A stretch of DNA of 64,000 bases from Megaustenia siamemsis (lineage: Eukaryota; Mollusca; Gastropoda; Stylommatophora; Ariophantidae), in contig JAVIAB010000073.1 of NCBI GenBank assembly GCA_032433765.1, positions 65,652,205 through 65,716,204 of the forward strand. The letters are read 5' to 3'. This document shows positions 13,985-29,800 of the stretch, one piece after another. Under the pieces are notes generated by a model that was given only the letters and a program-made list of their open reading frames with translations, searched no databases and had not been told where the DNA came from. A program made the translations under genes and the position numbers. Numbering within the stretch: the stretch's first letter is position 1; each line of letters opens with the position of its first letter.

Positions 13985-16900
13985 GGAAGCAGTGACTTAC
14001 ATACTGACAATAGTGACTTACATAATGGCAACAGTGACTTACATACTGCCAGCAGTGATTGACATAGTGGCAGCAGTGACTGACATACTGGCAACAGTGA
14101 CGTACATAATGGCAGCAGTGATGTACATACTCGCAGCAGTGACTTACATACTGGCAGCAGTGACTTACATAATGGCAGCAGTGACTGACATACTGGAAAC
14201 TTTGGCTTACATACTGGCAACAGTGATTTACATACAGGCAACAGTAACTTACATACTGGCAACAGTGACTTACATACTGGCAACAGTGACTTACATAATG
14301 GAAGCAGTGACTTACATACTGACAATAGTGACTTACATAATGGCAACAGTGACTGACATACTGGCAACAGTGACTGACATATTGGCAGCAGTGACTGACA
14401 TACTGGCAACACAGACTGACATACTGGCAAAAGTGACTGACATACTGGCAGCAGTGACTTACAAACTGGCAACAGTGACTTACATAATGGCAGTAGTGAA
14501 TTACATACTGGCAACAGTGACTTACATACTGGCAACAGTGATTTACATACAGGCAACAGTAACTTACATACTGGCAACAGTGAATGACAAATGGCAACAG
14601 TGATTTACATAATAGAAACAGTGACTTACATAATGGCAACAGTGACTTACATACTGCCAGCAGTGATTGACATAGTGGCAGCAGTGACTGACATACTGGC
14701 AACAGTGACGTACATACTGGCAGCAGTGATTTACATACTCGCAGCAGTGACTTACAAACTGGCAGCAGTGACTTACATAATGGCAGCAGTGACTGACATA
14801 CTGGAAACTTTGGCTTACATACTGGCAGCAGTGTCTTACATACTCGTAGTAGTGACTTACATACTGGAAGAAGTGACTTACATAATGACAGCAGTGACAA
14901 ACATACTGACAATAGTGACTTACATACTGGCAACAGTGACTTACATAATGGCAGCAGTGACTGACATACTGTAAGCAGTGACTTACATACTGGCAGCAGT
15001 GACTTACATACTGGCAACAGTGACTTACATACTGTTAGCAGTGACTTACATACAGGCAGGAGTGACTTACATACTGGCAACAGTGACTTACATACTGGCA
15101 ACAGTGACTTACATACTGTTAGCAGTGACTTACATACTGGCAACAGTGACTGACATATTGGCAGCAGTGACTGACATACTGGCAACAGTGACTGACATAT
15201 TGGCAGCAGTGACTGACATACTGGCAACACAGACTGACATACTGGCAAAAGTGACTGACATACTGGCAGCAGTGACTTACAAACTGGCAACAGTGACTTA
15301 CATAATGGCAGTAGTGAATTACATACTGGCAACAGTGACTTACATACTGGCAACAGTGATTTACATACAGGCAACAGTAACTTACATACTGGCAACAGTG
15401 AATGACAAAATGGCAACAGTGATTTACATAATAGAATCAGTGACTTACATAATGGCAACAGTGACTTACATACTGGGAACAGTGACTTACATACTGGCAG
15501 CAGTGACTGACGTACTGACAACATTGACTTACATACTGGCAACAGTGACTTACATAATGGCAGCAGTGACTTACATACTGGCAGCAGTGACTGACATACT
15601 GGCAACTGTGACTTACATACTAGAAGCAGTGACTTACATACAGGCAACAGTGACTTACGTACTGACAACAGTGACTGACATACTGGCAACAGTGACTTAC
15701 ATACAGCCAACAGTGCTTACATACTGGCAACAGTGACTTACATTCTGGCAACAGTGACTGACATACAGGCAACAGTGACTTACATGCTGGCAACATTGAC
15801 TTACATACTAGCAACATTGACTTACACACTGGCAACAGTGACTTACATACTGACAACAGTGACTTACATAATAGCATCAGTGACTTACTTAATGGCAACA
15901 GTGACTTACATACTGGCGACACTGACTTACATAGTGTCAACAGTGACTTACATAATGGCAGCAGTGACTTACATACTGAACATAGTGACTTACATAATGG
16001 CAGCAGTGACTTACATGGCAGCTGTGACTGACATTTTCAACAGTGACTGACATACTGGCAGCAGTGACTTACAAACTGGCAACAGTGACTTACATACTGG
16101 CAGCAGTGACTTACATACTGGCAACAGTGACTTACATAATGGCAACAGTGAGTGACATACTGGCAAAAGTGATTTACATACTGGCAACAGTAACTTACAT
16201 ACTGGCAGCAGTGACTGACAAAATGGCAACAGTGATTTACATAAAGGCAACAGTGACTGACATACTGGCAACAGTGACTTACATGCTGGCAATTGTGATT
16301 TACATACTTGCAATAGTGACCGACATACTGGCAGCAGTGACTTACATGCTTGCAACAGTGACTTACATACTAGCAGCATTGACTTACATACTGGCAACAG
16401 TGACTTACATAATGGCAGCAGTGACTTACATACTCACAAAAGTGACTTACATAGTGGCAGCAGTGACTTACATACTGGCAGCAGTGACTGACATACTGGC
16501 AACAGTGACTTATATACTGGCAGCAGTGACTTACATACTCGCAGAAGTTACTTACATACTTGTATCAGTGACTTACATACTGACAATAGTGACTTACTTA
16601 ATGTCAGCAGTGACTGACATACTGACAACAGTGACTTACATACTGGCAACAGTGACTGACAAACTGGAAGCAGTGATTTACATACTGGCAACAGTAACTT
16701 ACATAGTGGCAACAGTGACTGACAAAATGGCAACAGTGATTTACATAATGGAAACATTCACTTACATAATGCGAACAGTGACTTACATACTGGCATCAGT
16801 GACTTACATACTGGCAGCAGTGACTGATGTACTGACAACAGTGACTTACTTACTGGCAACAGTGACTTACATACTGGCAGCAGTGACTTACATACTGGCA

Positions 16901-17377
16901 ACAGTGACTGACATACTGGCAACTGTGACTTACATACTAGAAGCAGTGACTTACATACAGGCAACAGTGACTTACATACAGCCAACAGTGACTTACATAT
17001 TGGCAACAGTGACTTACATACTGGCAACAGTGACTTACATACTGGCAACAGTGACTTACTTACTGGCAACAGTGTCTTACATACTGGCAGCAGTGACTGA
17101 CGTACTGACAACAGTGACTTACATGAAGGCAACAGTGACTTACATGCTGGCAACAGTGATTTACATACTGTCAACAGTGACTGACATACTGGCAACTGTG
17201 ACTTACATACTAGAAGCAGTGATTTACATACAGGCAACAGTGACTTACATACAGCCAACAGTGACTTACATATTGGCAACAGTTGGCAACAGTGACTTAC
17301 ATACTGGCAACAGTGACTTACATACTGGCAACAGTGACTTACTTACTGGCAACCGTGACTTACATAATCGAAGCAGT

Positions 17378-17634
17378 TCGTTCGTTCGTTCGCTTTCGTC
17401 AGCTTTGACCTCTGACGAAGTCCCACCCACTCAATTTTGTGGGACTGAATTTTGCGTGTAAAGTCTGTTTTATCCCATTACAGGATGCCCCTGGCCATGC
17501 AGGCAGATTTACTCCGACTTCAGAGGTACTAATTTTTAGGGAATTAATAAAACCCAGGTGTCATCGCCAGGGTACGAACCCCGGCTGTTGCCGTGTTAAG
17601 CCAACCGCCTATCGATTGCGCTAACCGGACACCC
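17378..17634 (-). mobile_element. tRNA-derived SINE, satellite copy 5
   Basis: Target duplications AATCGAAGCAGT are at 17366-17377 and 17635-17646. This copy lacks the 9-bp tail duplication and carries CCGTGTTAAGCC and CCTGGCCATG, shared only with the copy 6,171 bp downstream. Confidence 0.88.
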
Positions 17635-20600
17635 AATCGAAGCAGTGAATTACATACTGACAATAGTAACTTACATAATGGCAGCAGTGACTTACATACT
17701 GGCAGCAGTGACTGTCATACTGGCAGCAGTGACTGACATACTGGCAACAGTGACTTACATACTGGCAGCAGTGACTTACATACTGGCAACAGTGACTTAC
17801 ATAATGGCAGCAGTGACTTACATACTCACAAAAGTGACTTACATAGTGGCAGCAGTGACTTACATACTGGCAGCAGTGACTGACATACTGGCAACAGTGA
17901 CTTATATACTGGCAGCAGTGACTTACATAATAGCAACAGTCACTTACATAATGGCAACAGTGACTTACATGCTTACATACTGTGACTTACATACAGGCAA
18001 GAATGACTTTCATACTGACAACAGTGATTTACATAATGGCAGCAGTGACTTACATACTGGCAACAGTGACTTACATGCTGGCAACAGTGATTTACATAGT
18101 GGCAACAGAGACTGTCATACTGGCAACAGTTACATGCTGGCAACAGTGATTAACATACTGGCAGCAGTGACTGGCATACTGGCAGCAGTGACTTACATGC
18201 TGGCAACAGTGATTTACATACTGGCAGCAGTGACTGACATACTGGCAGTAGTGACTTACATGCTGGCAACAGTGACTTACATACTAGCAACAGTGACTTA
18301 CATACTGGTAACAGTGACTTACATAATGGCAGCAGTGATATTTACATACTGGCATCAGTGACTGACATACTAGCAACAGTGACTTACAATCTGGCAAAAG
18401 TGACTTTCATACTGTCAACAGTGACTTACATACTTACAACCGTGACTTACATACTGGCAACAGTGACTTACATACTGGCAAAAGTGAATTACATAATGGA
18501 AGCAGTGACTTACATACTGACAATAGTGACTTACATAATGGCAACAGTGACTTACATACTGCCAGCAGGATTGACATAGTGGCAGCAGTGACTGACATAC
18601 TGGCAACAGTGACGTACATAATGGCAGCAGTGATTTACATACTCGCAGCAGTGACTTACAAACTGGCAGCAGTGACTTACATAATGGCAGCAGTGACTGA
18701 CATACTGGAAACTTTGGCTTACATACTGGCAGCAGTGTCTTACATACTCGTAGTAGTGTCTTACATACTGGAAGAAGTGACTTACATAATGACAGCAGTG
18801 ACAAACATACTGACAATAGTGACTTACATACTGGCAACAGTGACTTACATAATGCCAGCAGTGTCTGACATACTGGCAACAGTGACTGACATATTGGCAG
18901 CAGTGACTGACATACTGGCAACAGTGACTGACATATTGGCAGCAGTGACTGACATACTGGCAACACAGACTGACATACTGGCAAAAGTGACTGACATACT
19001 GGCAGCAGTGACTTACAAACTGGCAACAGTGACTTACATAATGGCAGTAGTGAATTACATACTGGCAACAGTGACTTACATACTGGCAACAGTGATTTAC
19101 ATACAGGCAACAGTAACTTACATACTGGCAACAGTGAATGACAAAATGGCAACAGTGATTTACATAATAGAAACTGTGACTTACATAATGGCAACAGTGA
19201 CTTACATACTGGGAACAGTGACTTACATACTGGCAGCAGTGACTGACGTACTGACAACATTGACTTACATACTGGCAACAGTGACTTACATAATGGCAGC
19301 AGTGACTTACATACTGGCAGCAGTGACTGACATACTGGCAACTGTGACTTACATACTAGAAGCAGTGACTTACATATAGGCAACAGTGACTCACGTACTG
19401 ACAACAGTGACTGACATACTGGCAACAGTGACTTACATACAGCCAACAGTGGCTTACATACTGGCAACAGTGACTTACATACTGGCAACAGTGACTGACA
19501 TACAGGCAACAGTGACTTACATGCTGGCAACATTGACTTACATACTAGCAACATTGACTTACACACTGGCAACAGTGACTTACATACTGACAACAGTGAC
19601 TTACATAATAGCATCAGTGACTTACTTAATGGCAACAGTGACTTACATACTGGCGACACTGACTTACATAGTGTCAACAGTGACTTACATAATGGCAGCA
19701 GTGACTTACATACTGAACATAGTGACTTACATAATGGCAGCAGTGACTTACATGGCAGCTGTGACTGATATATTGGCAACAGTGACTGACATACTGGCAG
19801 CAGTGACTTACAAACTGGCAACAGTGACTTACATACTGGCAGCAGTGACTTACATACTGGCAACAGTGACTTACATAATGGCAACAGTGAGTGACATACT
19901 GGCAAAAGTGATTTACATACTGGCAACAGTAACTTACATACTGGCAGCAGTGACTGACAAAATGGCAACAGTGATTTACATAAAGGCAAGAGTGACTGAC
20001 ATACTGGCAACAGTGACTTACATGCTGGCAATTGTGATTTACATACTTGCAATAGTGACCGACACACTGGCAACAGTGACTTACATACTAGCAGCATTGA
20101 CTTACATACTGGCAACAGTAACTTACATAATGGCAGCAGTGACTTACATACTGGCAGCAGTGACTGACATACTGGCAACAGTGACTTATTTACTGGCAGC
20201 AGTGACTTACATACTCGCAGAAGTTACTTACATACTTGTATCAGTGACTTACATACTGACAATAGTGACTTACTTAATGTCAGCAGTGACTGACATAATG
20301 GCAACAGTGACTGACATATTGGCAGCAGTGACTGACATACTGGAAACACAGACTGACATACTGACAACAGTGACTTACATACTGGCAACAGTGACTGACA
20401 AACTGGAAGCAGTGACTTACATACTGGCAACAGTGACTTACATAATGGCAGCAGTGATGTACATACTCGCAGCAGTGACTTACAAACTGGGAGCAGTGAC
20501 TTACATAATGGCAGCAGTGACTGACATACTGGAAACTTTGGCTTACATACTGGCAACAGTGATTTACATACAGGCAACAGTAACTTACATACTGGCAACA

Positions 20601-23548
20601 GTGACTTACATACTGGCAAAAGTGAATTACATAATGGAAGCAGTGACTTACATACTGACAATAGTGACTTACATAATGGCAACAGTGACTGACATACTGG
20701 CAACAGTGACTGACATATTGGCAGCAGTGACTGACATACTGGCAACACAGACTGACATACTGGCAAAAGTGACTGACATACTGGCAGCAGTGACTTACAA
20801 ACTGGCAACAGTGACTTACATAATGGCAGTAGTGAATTACATACTGGCAACAGTGACTTACATACTGGCAACAGTGATTTACATACAGGCAACAGTAACT
20901 TACATACTGGCAACAGTGAATGACAAAATGGCAACAGTGATTTACATAATAGAAACTGTGACTTACATAATGGCAACAGTGACTTACATACTGCCAGCAG
21001 GATTGACATAGTGGCAGCAGTGACTGACATACTGGCAACAGTGACGTACATACTGGCAGCAGTGATTTACATACTCGCAGCAGTGACTTACAAACTGGCA
21101 GCAGTGACTTACATAATGGCAGCAGTGACTGACATACTGGAAACTTTGGCTTACATACTGGCAGCAGTGTCTTACATACTCGTAGTAGTGTCTTACATAC
21201 TGGAAGAAGTGACTTACATAATGACAGCAGTGACAAACATACTGACAATAGTGACTTACATACTGGCAACAGTGACTTACATAATGTCAGCAGTGTCTGA
21301 CATACTAGCAACAGTGACTGACATATTGGCAGCAGTGACTGACATACTGGCAACAGTGACTGACATATTGGCAGCAGTGACTGACATACTGGCAACACAG
21401 ACTGACATACTGGCAAAAGTGACTGACATACTGGCAGCAGTGACTTACAAACTGGCAACAGTGACTTAAATAATGGCAGTAGTGAATTACATACTGGCAA
21501 CAGTGACTTACATACTGGCAACAGTGATTTACATACAGGCAACAGTAACTTACATACTGGCAACAGTGAATGACAAAATGGCAACAGTGATTTACATAAT
21601 AGAATCAGTGACTTACATAATGGCAACAGTGACTTACATACTGGGAACAGTGACTTACATACTGGCAGCAGTGACTGACGTACTGACAACATTGACTTAC
21701 ATACTGGCAACAGTGACTTACATAATGGCAGCAGTGACTTACATACTGGCAGCAGTGACTGACATACTGGCAACTGTGACTTACATACTAGAAGCAGTGA
21801 CTTACATACAGGCAACAGTGACTTACGTACTGACAACAGTGACTGACATACTGGCAACAGTGACTTACATACAGCCAACAGTGGCTTACATACTGGCAAC
21901 AGTGACTTACATTCTGGCAACAGTGACTGACATACAGGCAACAGTGACTTACATGCTGGCAACATTGACTTACATACTAGCAACATTGACTTACACACTG
22001 GCAACAGTGACTTACATACTGACAACAGTGACTTACATAATAGCATCAGTGAGTTACTTAATGGCAACAGTGACTTACATACTGGCGACACTGACTTACA
22101 TAGTGTCAACAGTGACTTACATAATGGCAGCAGTGACTTATATACTGAACATAGTGACTTACATAATGGCAGCAGTGACTTACATGGCAGCTGTGACTGA
22201 CATATTTTCAACAGTGACTGACATACTGGCAGCAGTGACTTACAAACTGGCAACAGTGACTTACATACTGGCAGCAGTGACTTACATACTGGCAACAGTG
22301 ACTTACATAATGGCAACAGTGAGTGACATACTGGCAAAAGTGATTTACATACTGGCAACAGTAACTTACATACTGGCAGCAGTGACTGACAAAATGGCAA
22401 CAGTGATTTACATAAAGGCAACAGTGACTGACATACTGGCAACAGTGACTTACATGCTGGCAATTGTGATTTACATACTTGCAATAGTGACCGACATACT
22501 GGCAGCAGTGACTTACATGCTTGCAACAGTGACTTACATACTAGCAGCATTGACTTACATACTGGCAACAGTGACTTACATAATGGCAGCAGTGACTTAC
22601 ATACTCACAAAAGTGACTTACATAGTGGCAGCAGTGACTTACATACTGGCAGCAGTGACTGACATACTGGCAACAGTGACTTATATACTGGCAGCAGTGA
22701 CTTACATACTCGCAGAAGTTACTTACATACTTGTATCAGTGACTTACATACTGACAATAGTGACTTACTTAATGTCAGCAGTGACTGACATACTGACAAC
22801 AGTGACTTACATACTGGCAACAGTGACTGACAAACTGGAAGCAGTGATTTACATACTGGCAACAGTAACTTACATAGTGGCAACAGTGACTGACAAAATG
22901 GCAACAGTGATTTACATAATGGAAACATTCACTTACATAATGCGAACAGTGACTTACATACTGGCATCAGTGACTTACATACTGGCAGCAGTGACTGATG
23001 TACTGACAACAGTGACTTACTTACTGGCAACAGTGACTTACATACTGGCAGCAGTGACTTACATACTGGCAACAGTGACTGACATACTGGCAACTGTGAC
23101 TTACATACTAGAAGCAGTGACTTACATACAGGCAACAGTGACTTACATACAGCCAACAGTGACTTACATATTGGCAACAGTGACTTACATACTGGCAACA
23201 GTGACTTACATACTGGCAACAGTGACTTACTTACTGGCAACAGTGTCTTACATACTGGCAGCAGTGACTGACGTACTGACAACAGTGACTTACATGAAGG
23301 CAACAGTGACTTACATGCTGGCAACAGTGATTTACATACTGTCAACAGTGACTGACATACTGGCAACTGTGACTTACATACTAGAAGCAGTGATTTACAT
23401 ACAGGCAACAGTGACTTACATACAGCCAACAGTGACTTACATATTGGCAACAGTTGGCAACAGTGACTTACATACTGGCAACAGTGACTTACATACTGGC
23501 AACAGTGACTTACTTACTGGCAACCGTGACTTACATAATCGAAGCAGT

Positions 23549-23805
23549 TCGTTCGTTCGTTCGCTTTCGTCAGCTTTGACCTCTGACGAAGTCCCACCCA
23601 CTCAATTTTGTGGGACTGAATTTTGCGTGTAAAGTCTGTTTTATCCCATTACAGGATGCCCCTGGCCATGCAGGCAGATTTACTCCGACTTCAGAGGTAC
23701 TAATTTTTAGGGAATTAATAAAACCCAGGTGTCATCGCCAGGGTACGAACCCCGGCTGTTGCCGTGTTAAGCCAACCGCCTATCGATTGCGCTAACCGGA
23801 CACCC
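23549..23805 (-). mobile_element. tRNA-derived SINE, satellite copy 6
   Basis: It lies exactly 6,171 bp from the copy at 17378 and shares its private variants (CCGTGTTAAGCC, CCTGGCCATG). Target duplications are at 23537-23548 and 23806-23817. Confidence 0.88.
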
Positions 23806-26800
23806 AATCGAAGCAGTGAATTACATACTGACAATAGTAACTTACATAATGGCAGCAGTGACTTACATACTGGCAGCAGTGACTGTCATACTGGCAGCAG
23901 TGACTGACATACTGGCAACAGTGACTTACATACTGGCAGCAGTGACTTACATACTGGCAACAGTGACTTACATAATGGCAGCAGTGACTTACATACTCAC
24001 AAAAGTGACTTACATAGTGGCAGCAGTGACTTACATACTGGCAGCAGTGACTGACATACTGGCAACAGTGACTTATATACTGGCAGCAGTGACTTACATA
24101 ATAGCAACAGTCACTTACATAATGGCAACAGTGACTTACATGCTTACATACTGTGACTTACATACAGGCAAGAATGACTTTCATACTGACAACAGTGATT
24201 TACATAATGGCAGCAGTGACTTACATACTGGCAACAGTGACTTACATGCTGGCAACAGTGATTTACATAGTGGCAACAGAGACTGTCATACTGGCAACAG
24301 TTACATGCTGGCAACAGTGATTAACATACTGGCAGCAGTGACTGGCATACTGGCAGCAGTGACTTACATGCTGGCAACAGTGATTTACATACTGGCAGCA
24401 GTGACTGACATACTGGCAGTAGTGACTTACATGCTGGCAACAGTGACTTACATACTAGCAACAGTGACTTACATACTGGTAACAGTGACTTACATAATGG
24501 CAGCAGTGATATTTACATACTGGCATCAGTGACTGACATACTAGCAACAGTGACTTACAATCTGGCAAAAGTGACTTTCATACTGTCAACAGTGACTTAC
24601 ATACTTACAACCGTGACTTACATACTGGCAACAGTGACTTACATACTGGCAAAAGTGAATTACATAATGGAAGCAGTGACTTACATACTGACAATAGTGA
24701 CTTACATAATGGCAACAGTGACTTACATACTGCCAGCAGGATTGACATAGTGGCAGCAGTGACTGACATACTGGCAACAGTGACGTACATAATGGCAGCA
24801 GTGATTTACATACTCGCAGCAGTGACTTACAAACTGGCAGCAGTGACTTACATAATGGCAGCAGTGACTGACATACTGGAAACTTTGGCTTACATACTGG
24901 CAGCAGTGTCTTACATACTCGTAGTAGTGTCTTACATACTGGAAGAAGTGACTTACATAATGACAGCAGTGACAAACATACTGACAATAGTGACTTACAT
25001 ACTGGCAACAGTGACTTACATAATGCCAGCAGTGTCTGACATACTGGCAACAGTGACTGACATATTGGCAGCAGTGACTGACATACTGGCAACAGTGACT
25101 GACATATTGGCAGCAGTGACTGACATACTGGCAACACAGACTGACATACTGGCAAAAGTGACTGACATACTGGCAGCAGTGACTTACAAACTGGCAACAG
25201 TGACTTACATAATGGCAGTAGTGAATTACATACTGGCAACAGTGACTTACATACTGGCAACAGTGATTTACATACAGGCAACAGTAACTTACATACTGGC
25301 AACAGTGAATGACAAAATGGCAACAGTGATTTACATAATAGAAACTGTGACTTACATAATGGCAACAGTGACTTACATACTGGGAACAGTGACTTACATA
25401 CTGGCAGCAGTGACTGACGTACTGACAACATTGACTTACATACTGGCAACAGTGACTTACATAATGGCAGCAGTGACTTACATACTGGCAGCAGTGACTG
25501 ACATACTGGCAACTGTGACTTACATACTAGAAGCAGTGACTTACATATAGGCAACAGTGACTCACGTACTGACAACAGTGACTGACATACTGGCAACAGT
25601 GACTTACATACAGCCAACAGTGGCTTACATACTGGCAACAGTGACTTACATACTGGCAACAGTGACTGACATACAGGCAACAGTGACTTACATGCTGGCA
25701 ACATTGACTTACATACTAGCAACATTGACTTACACACTGGCAACAGTGACTTACATACTGACAACAGTGACTTACATAATAGCATCAGTGACTTACTTAA
25801 TGGCAACAGTGACTTACATACTGGCGACACTGACTTACATAGTGTCAACAGTGACTTACATAATGGCAGCAGTGACTTACATACTGAACATAGTGACTTA
25901 CATAATGGCAGCAGTGACTTACATGGCAGCTGTGACTGATATATTGGCAACAGTGACTGACATACTGGCAGCAGTGACTTACAAACTGGCAACAGTGACT
26001 TACATACTGGCAGCAGTGACTTACATACTGGCAACAGTGACTTACATAATGGCAACAGTGAGTGACATACTGGCAAAAGTGATTTACATACTGGCAACAG
26101 TAACTTACATACTGGCAGCAGTGACTGACAAAATGGCAACAGTGATTTACATAAAGGCAAGAGTGACTGACATACTGGCAACAGTGACTTACATGCTGGC
26201 AATTGTGATTTACATACTTGCAATAGTGACCGACACACTGGCAACAGTGACTTACATACTAGCAGCATTGACTTACATACTGGCAACAGTAACTTACATA
26301 ATGGCAGCAGTGACTTACATACTCACAAAAGTGACTTACATAATGGCAGCAGTGACTTACATACTGGCAGCAGTGACTGACATACTGGCAACAGTGACTT
26401 ATTTACTGGCAGCAGTGACTTACATACTCGCAGAAGTTACTTACATACTTGTATCAGTGACTTACATACTGACAATAGTGACTTACTTAATGTCAGCAGT
26501 GACTGACATAATGGCAACAGTGACTGACATATTGGCAGCAGTGACTGACATACTGGAAACACAGACTGACATACTGACAACAGTGACTTACATACTGGCA
26601 ACAGTGACTGACAAACTGGAAGCAGTGACTTACATACTGGCAACAGTGACTTACATAATGGCAACAGTGACTGACATACTGGCAACAGTGATTTACATAC
26701 TGGCAACAGTAACTTACATAGTGGCAACAGTGACTGACAAAATGGCAACAGTGATTTACATAATTGAAACATTCACATACATAATGCGAACAGTGACTTA

Positions 26801-29800
26801 CATACTGGCATCAGTGACTTACATACTGGCAGCAGTGACTGATGTACTGACGACAGTGACTTACTTACTGGCAACAGTGACTTACATACTGGCAGCAGTG
26901 ACTTACATACTGGCAACAGTGACTGACATACTGGCAACTGTGACTTACATACTAGAAGCAGTGACTTACATACAGGCAACAGTGACTTACATACAGCCAA
27001 CAGTGACTTACATATTGGCAACAGTGACTTACATACTGGCAACAGTGACTTACATACTGGCAACAGTGACTTACTTACTGGCAACAGTGTCTTACATACT
27101 GGCAGCAGTGACTGACGTACTGACAACAGTGACTTACATGAAGGCAACAGTGACTTACATGCTGGCAACAGTGATTTACATACTGTCAACAGTGACTGAC
27201 ATACTGGCAACTGTGACTTACATACTAGAAGCAGTGATTTACATACAGGCAACAGTGACTTACATACAGCCAACAGTGACTTACATATTGGCAACTGTGA
27301 CTTACATACTAGAAGCAGTGATTTACATACAGGCAACAGTGACTTACATACAGCCAACAGTGACTTACATACTGGCAACAGTGACTTACATGCTGGCAAC
27401 AGTGATTTACATAGTGGCAACAGAGACTGTCATACTGGCAACAGTTACTTACATGCTGGCAACAGTGATTAACATACTGGCAGCAGTGACTGGCATACTG
27501 GCAGCAGTGACTTACATGCTGGCAACAGTGATTTACATACTGGCAGCAGTGACTGACATACTGGCAGCAGTGACTTACATGCTGGCAACAGTGACTTACA
27601 TACTAGCAACAGTGACTTACATACTGGTAACAGTGACTTACATAATGGCAGCAGTGATATTTACATACTGGCATCAGTGACTGACATACTAGCAACAGTG
27701 ACTTACAATCTGGCAAAAGTGACTTTCATACTGTCAACAGTGACTTACATACTTACAACCGTGACTTACATACTGGCAACAGTGACTTACATACTGGCAA
27801 AAGTGACTTACATAATGGAAGCAGTGACTTACATACTGACAATAGTGACTTACATAATGGCAACAGTGACTTACATACTGCCAGCAGGATTGACATAGTG
27901 GCAGCAGTGACTGACATACTGGCAACAGTGACGTACATAATGGCAGCAGTGATTTACATACTCGCAGCAGTGACTTACAAACTGGCAGCAGTGACTTACA
28001 TAATGGCAGCAGTGACTGACATACTGGAAACTTTGGTTTACATACTGGCAGCAGTGTCTTACATACTCGTAGTAGTGTCTTACATACTGGAAGAAATTAC
28101 TTACATAATGACAGCAGTGACAAACATAATGACAATAGTGACTTACATACTGGCAACAGTGACTTACATAATGTCAGCAGTGTCTGACATACTGGCAACA
28201 GTGACTGACATATTGGCAGCAGTGACTGACATACTGGCAACAGTGACTGACATATTGGCAGCAGTGACTGACATACTGGCAACACAGACTGACATACTGG
28301 CAAAAGTGACTGACATACTGGCAGCAGTGACTTACAAACAGGCAACAGTGACTTACATAATGGCAGTAGTGAATTACATACTGGCAACAGTGACTTACAT
28401 ACTGGCAACAGTGATTTACATACAGGCAACAGTAACTTACATACTGGCAACAGTGAATGACAAAATGGCAACAGTGATTTACATAATAGAAACAGTGACT
28501 TACATAATGGCAACAGTGACTTACATACTGGGAACAGTGACTTACATACTGGCAGCAGTGACTGACGTACTGACAACATTGACTTACATACTGGCAACAG
28601 TGACTTACATAATGGCAGCAGTGACTTACATACTGGCAGCAGTGACTGACATACAGGCAACTGTGACTTACATACTAGAAGCAGTGACTTACATACAGGC
28701 AACAGTGACTCACGTACTGACAACAGTGACTGACATACTGGCAACAGTGACTTACATACAGCCAACAGTGGCTTACATACTGGCAACAGTGACTTACATA
28801 CTGGCAACAGTGACTGACATACAGGCAACAGTGACTTACATGCTGGCAACATTGACTTACATACTAGCAACATTGACTTACACACTGGCAACAGTGACTT
28901 ACATACTGACAACAGTGACTTACATAATAGCATCAGTGACTTACTTAATGGCAACAGTGACTTACATACTGGCGACACTGACTTACATAGTGTCAACAGT
29001 GACTTACATAATGGCAGCAGTGACTTACATACTGAACATAGTGACTTACATAATGGCAGCAGTGACTTACATGGCAGCTGTGACTGACATATTGGCAACA
29101 GTGACTGACATACTGGCAGCAGTGACTTACAAACTGGCAACAGTGACTTACATACTGGCAGCAGTGACTTACATACTGGCAACAGTGACTTACATAATGG
29201 CAACAGTGAGTGACATACTGGCAAAAGTGATTTACATACTGGCAACAGTAACTTACATACTGGCAGCAGTGAATGACAAAATGGCAACAGTGATTTACAT
29301 AAAGGCAACAGTGACTGACATACTGGCAACAGTGACTTACATGCTGGCAATTGTGATTTACATACTTGCAATAGTGACCGACATACTGGCAACAGTGACT
29401 TACATACTAGCAGCATTGACTTACATACTGGCAACAGTGACTTACATAATGGCAGCAGTGACTTACATACTCACAAAAGTGACTTACATAATGGCAGCAG
29501 TGACTTACATACTGGCAGCAGTGACTGACATACTGGCAACAGTGACTTATATACTGGCAGCAGTGACTTACATACTCGCAGAAGTTACTTATATACTTGT
29601 ATCAGTGACTTACTTACTGACAATAGTGACTTACTTAATGTCAGCAGTGACTGACATACTGGCAACAATGACTGACATATTGGCAGCAGTGACTGACATA
29701 CTGGAAACACAGACTGACATACTGACAACAGTGACTTACATACTGGCAACAGTGACTGACAAACTGGAAGCAGTGACTTACATACTGGCAACAGTGACTT

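Larger units (their letters stand above)
15150..26640. repeat. 6.17-kb tandem block duplication, near-identical
   Basis: Positions about 15150-20430 and 21320-26640 match at an offset of 6168-6213 bp. Landmarks at 16043/22214, 17378/23549 (SINE start), 17645/23816, 18358/24529 and 18579/24750 all differ by exactly 6171. The visible differences are a few small indels: a missing G near 15713, two missing bases near 16033, and a two-unit (42-bp) difference near 20140/26320. This is the youngest-looking large duplication in the array. The breakpoints are approximate. Confidence 0.85.
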
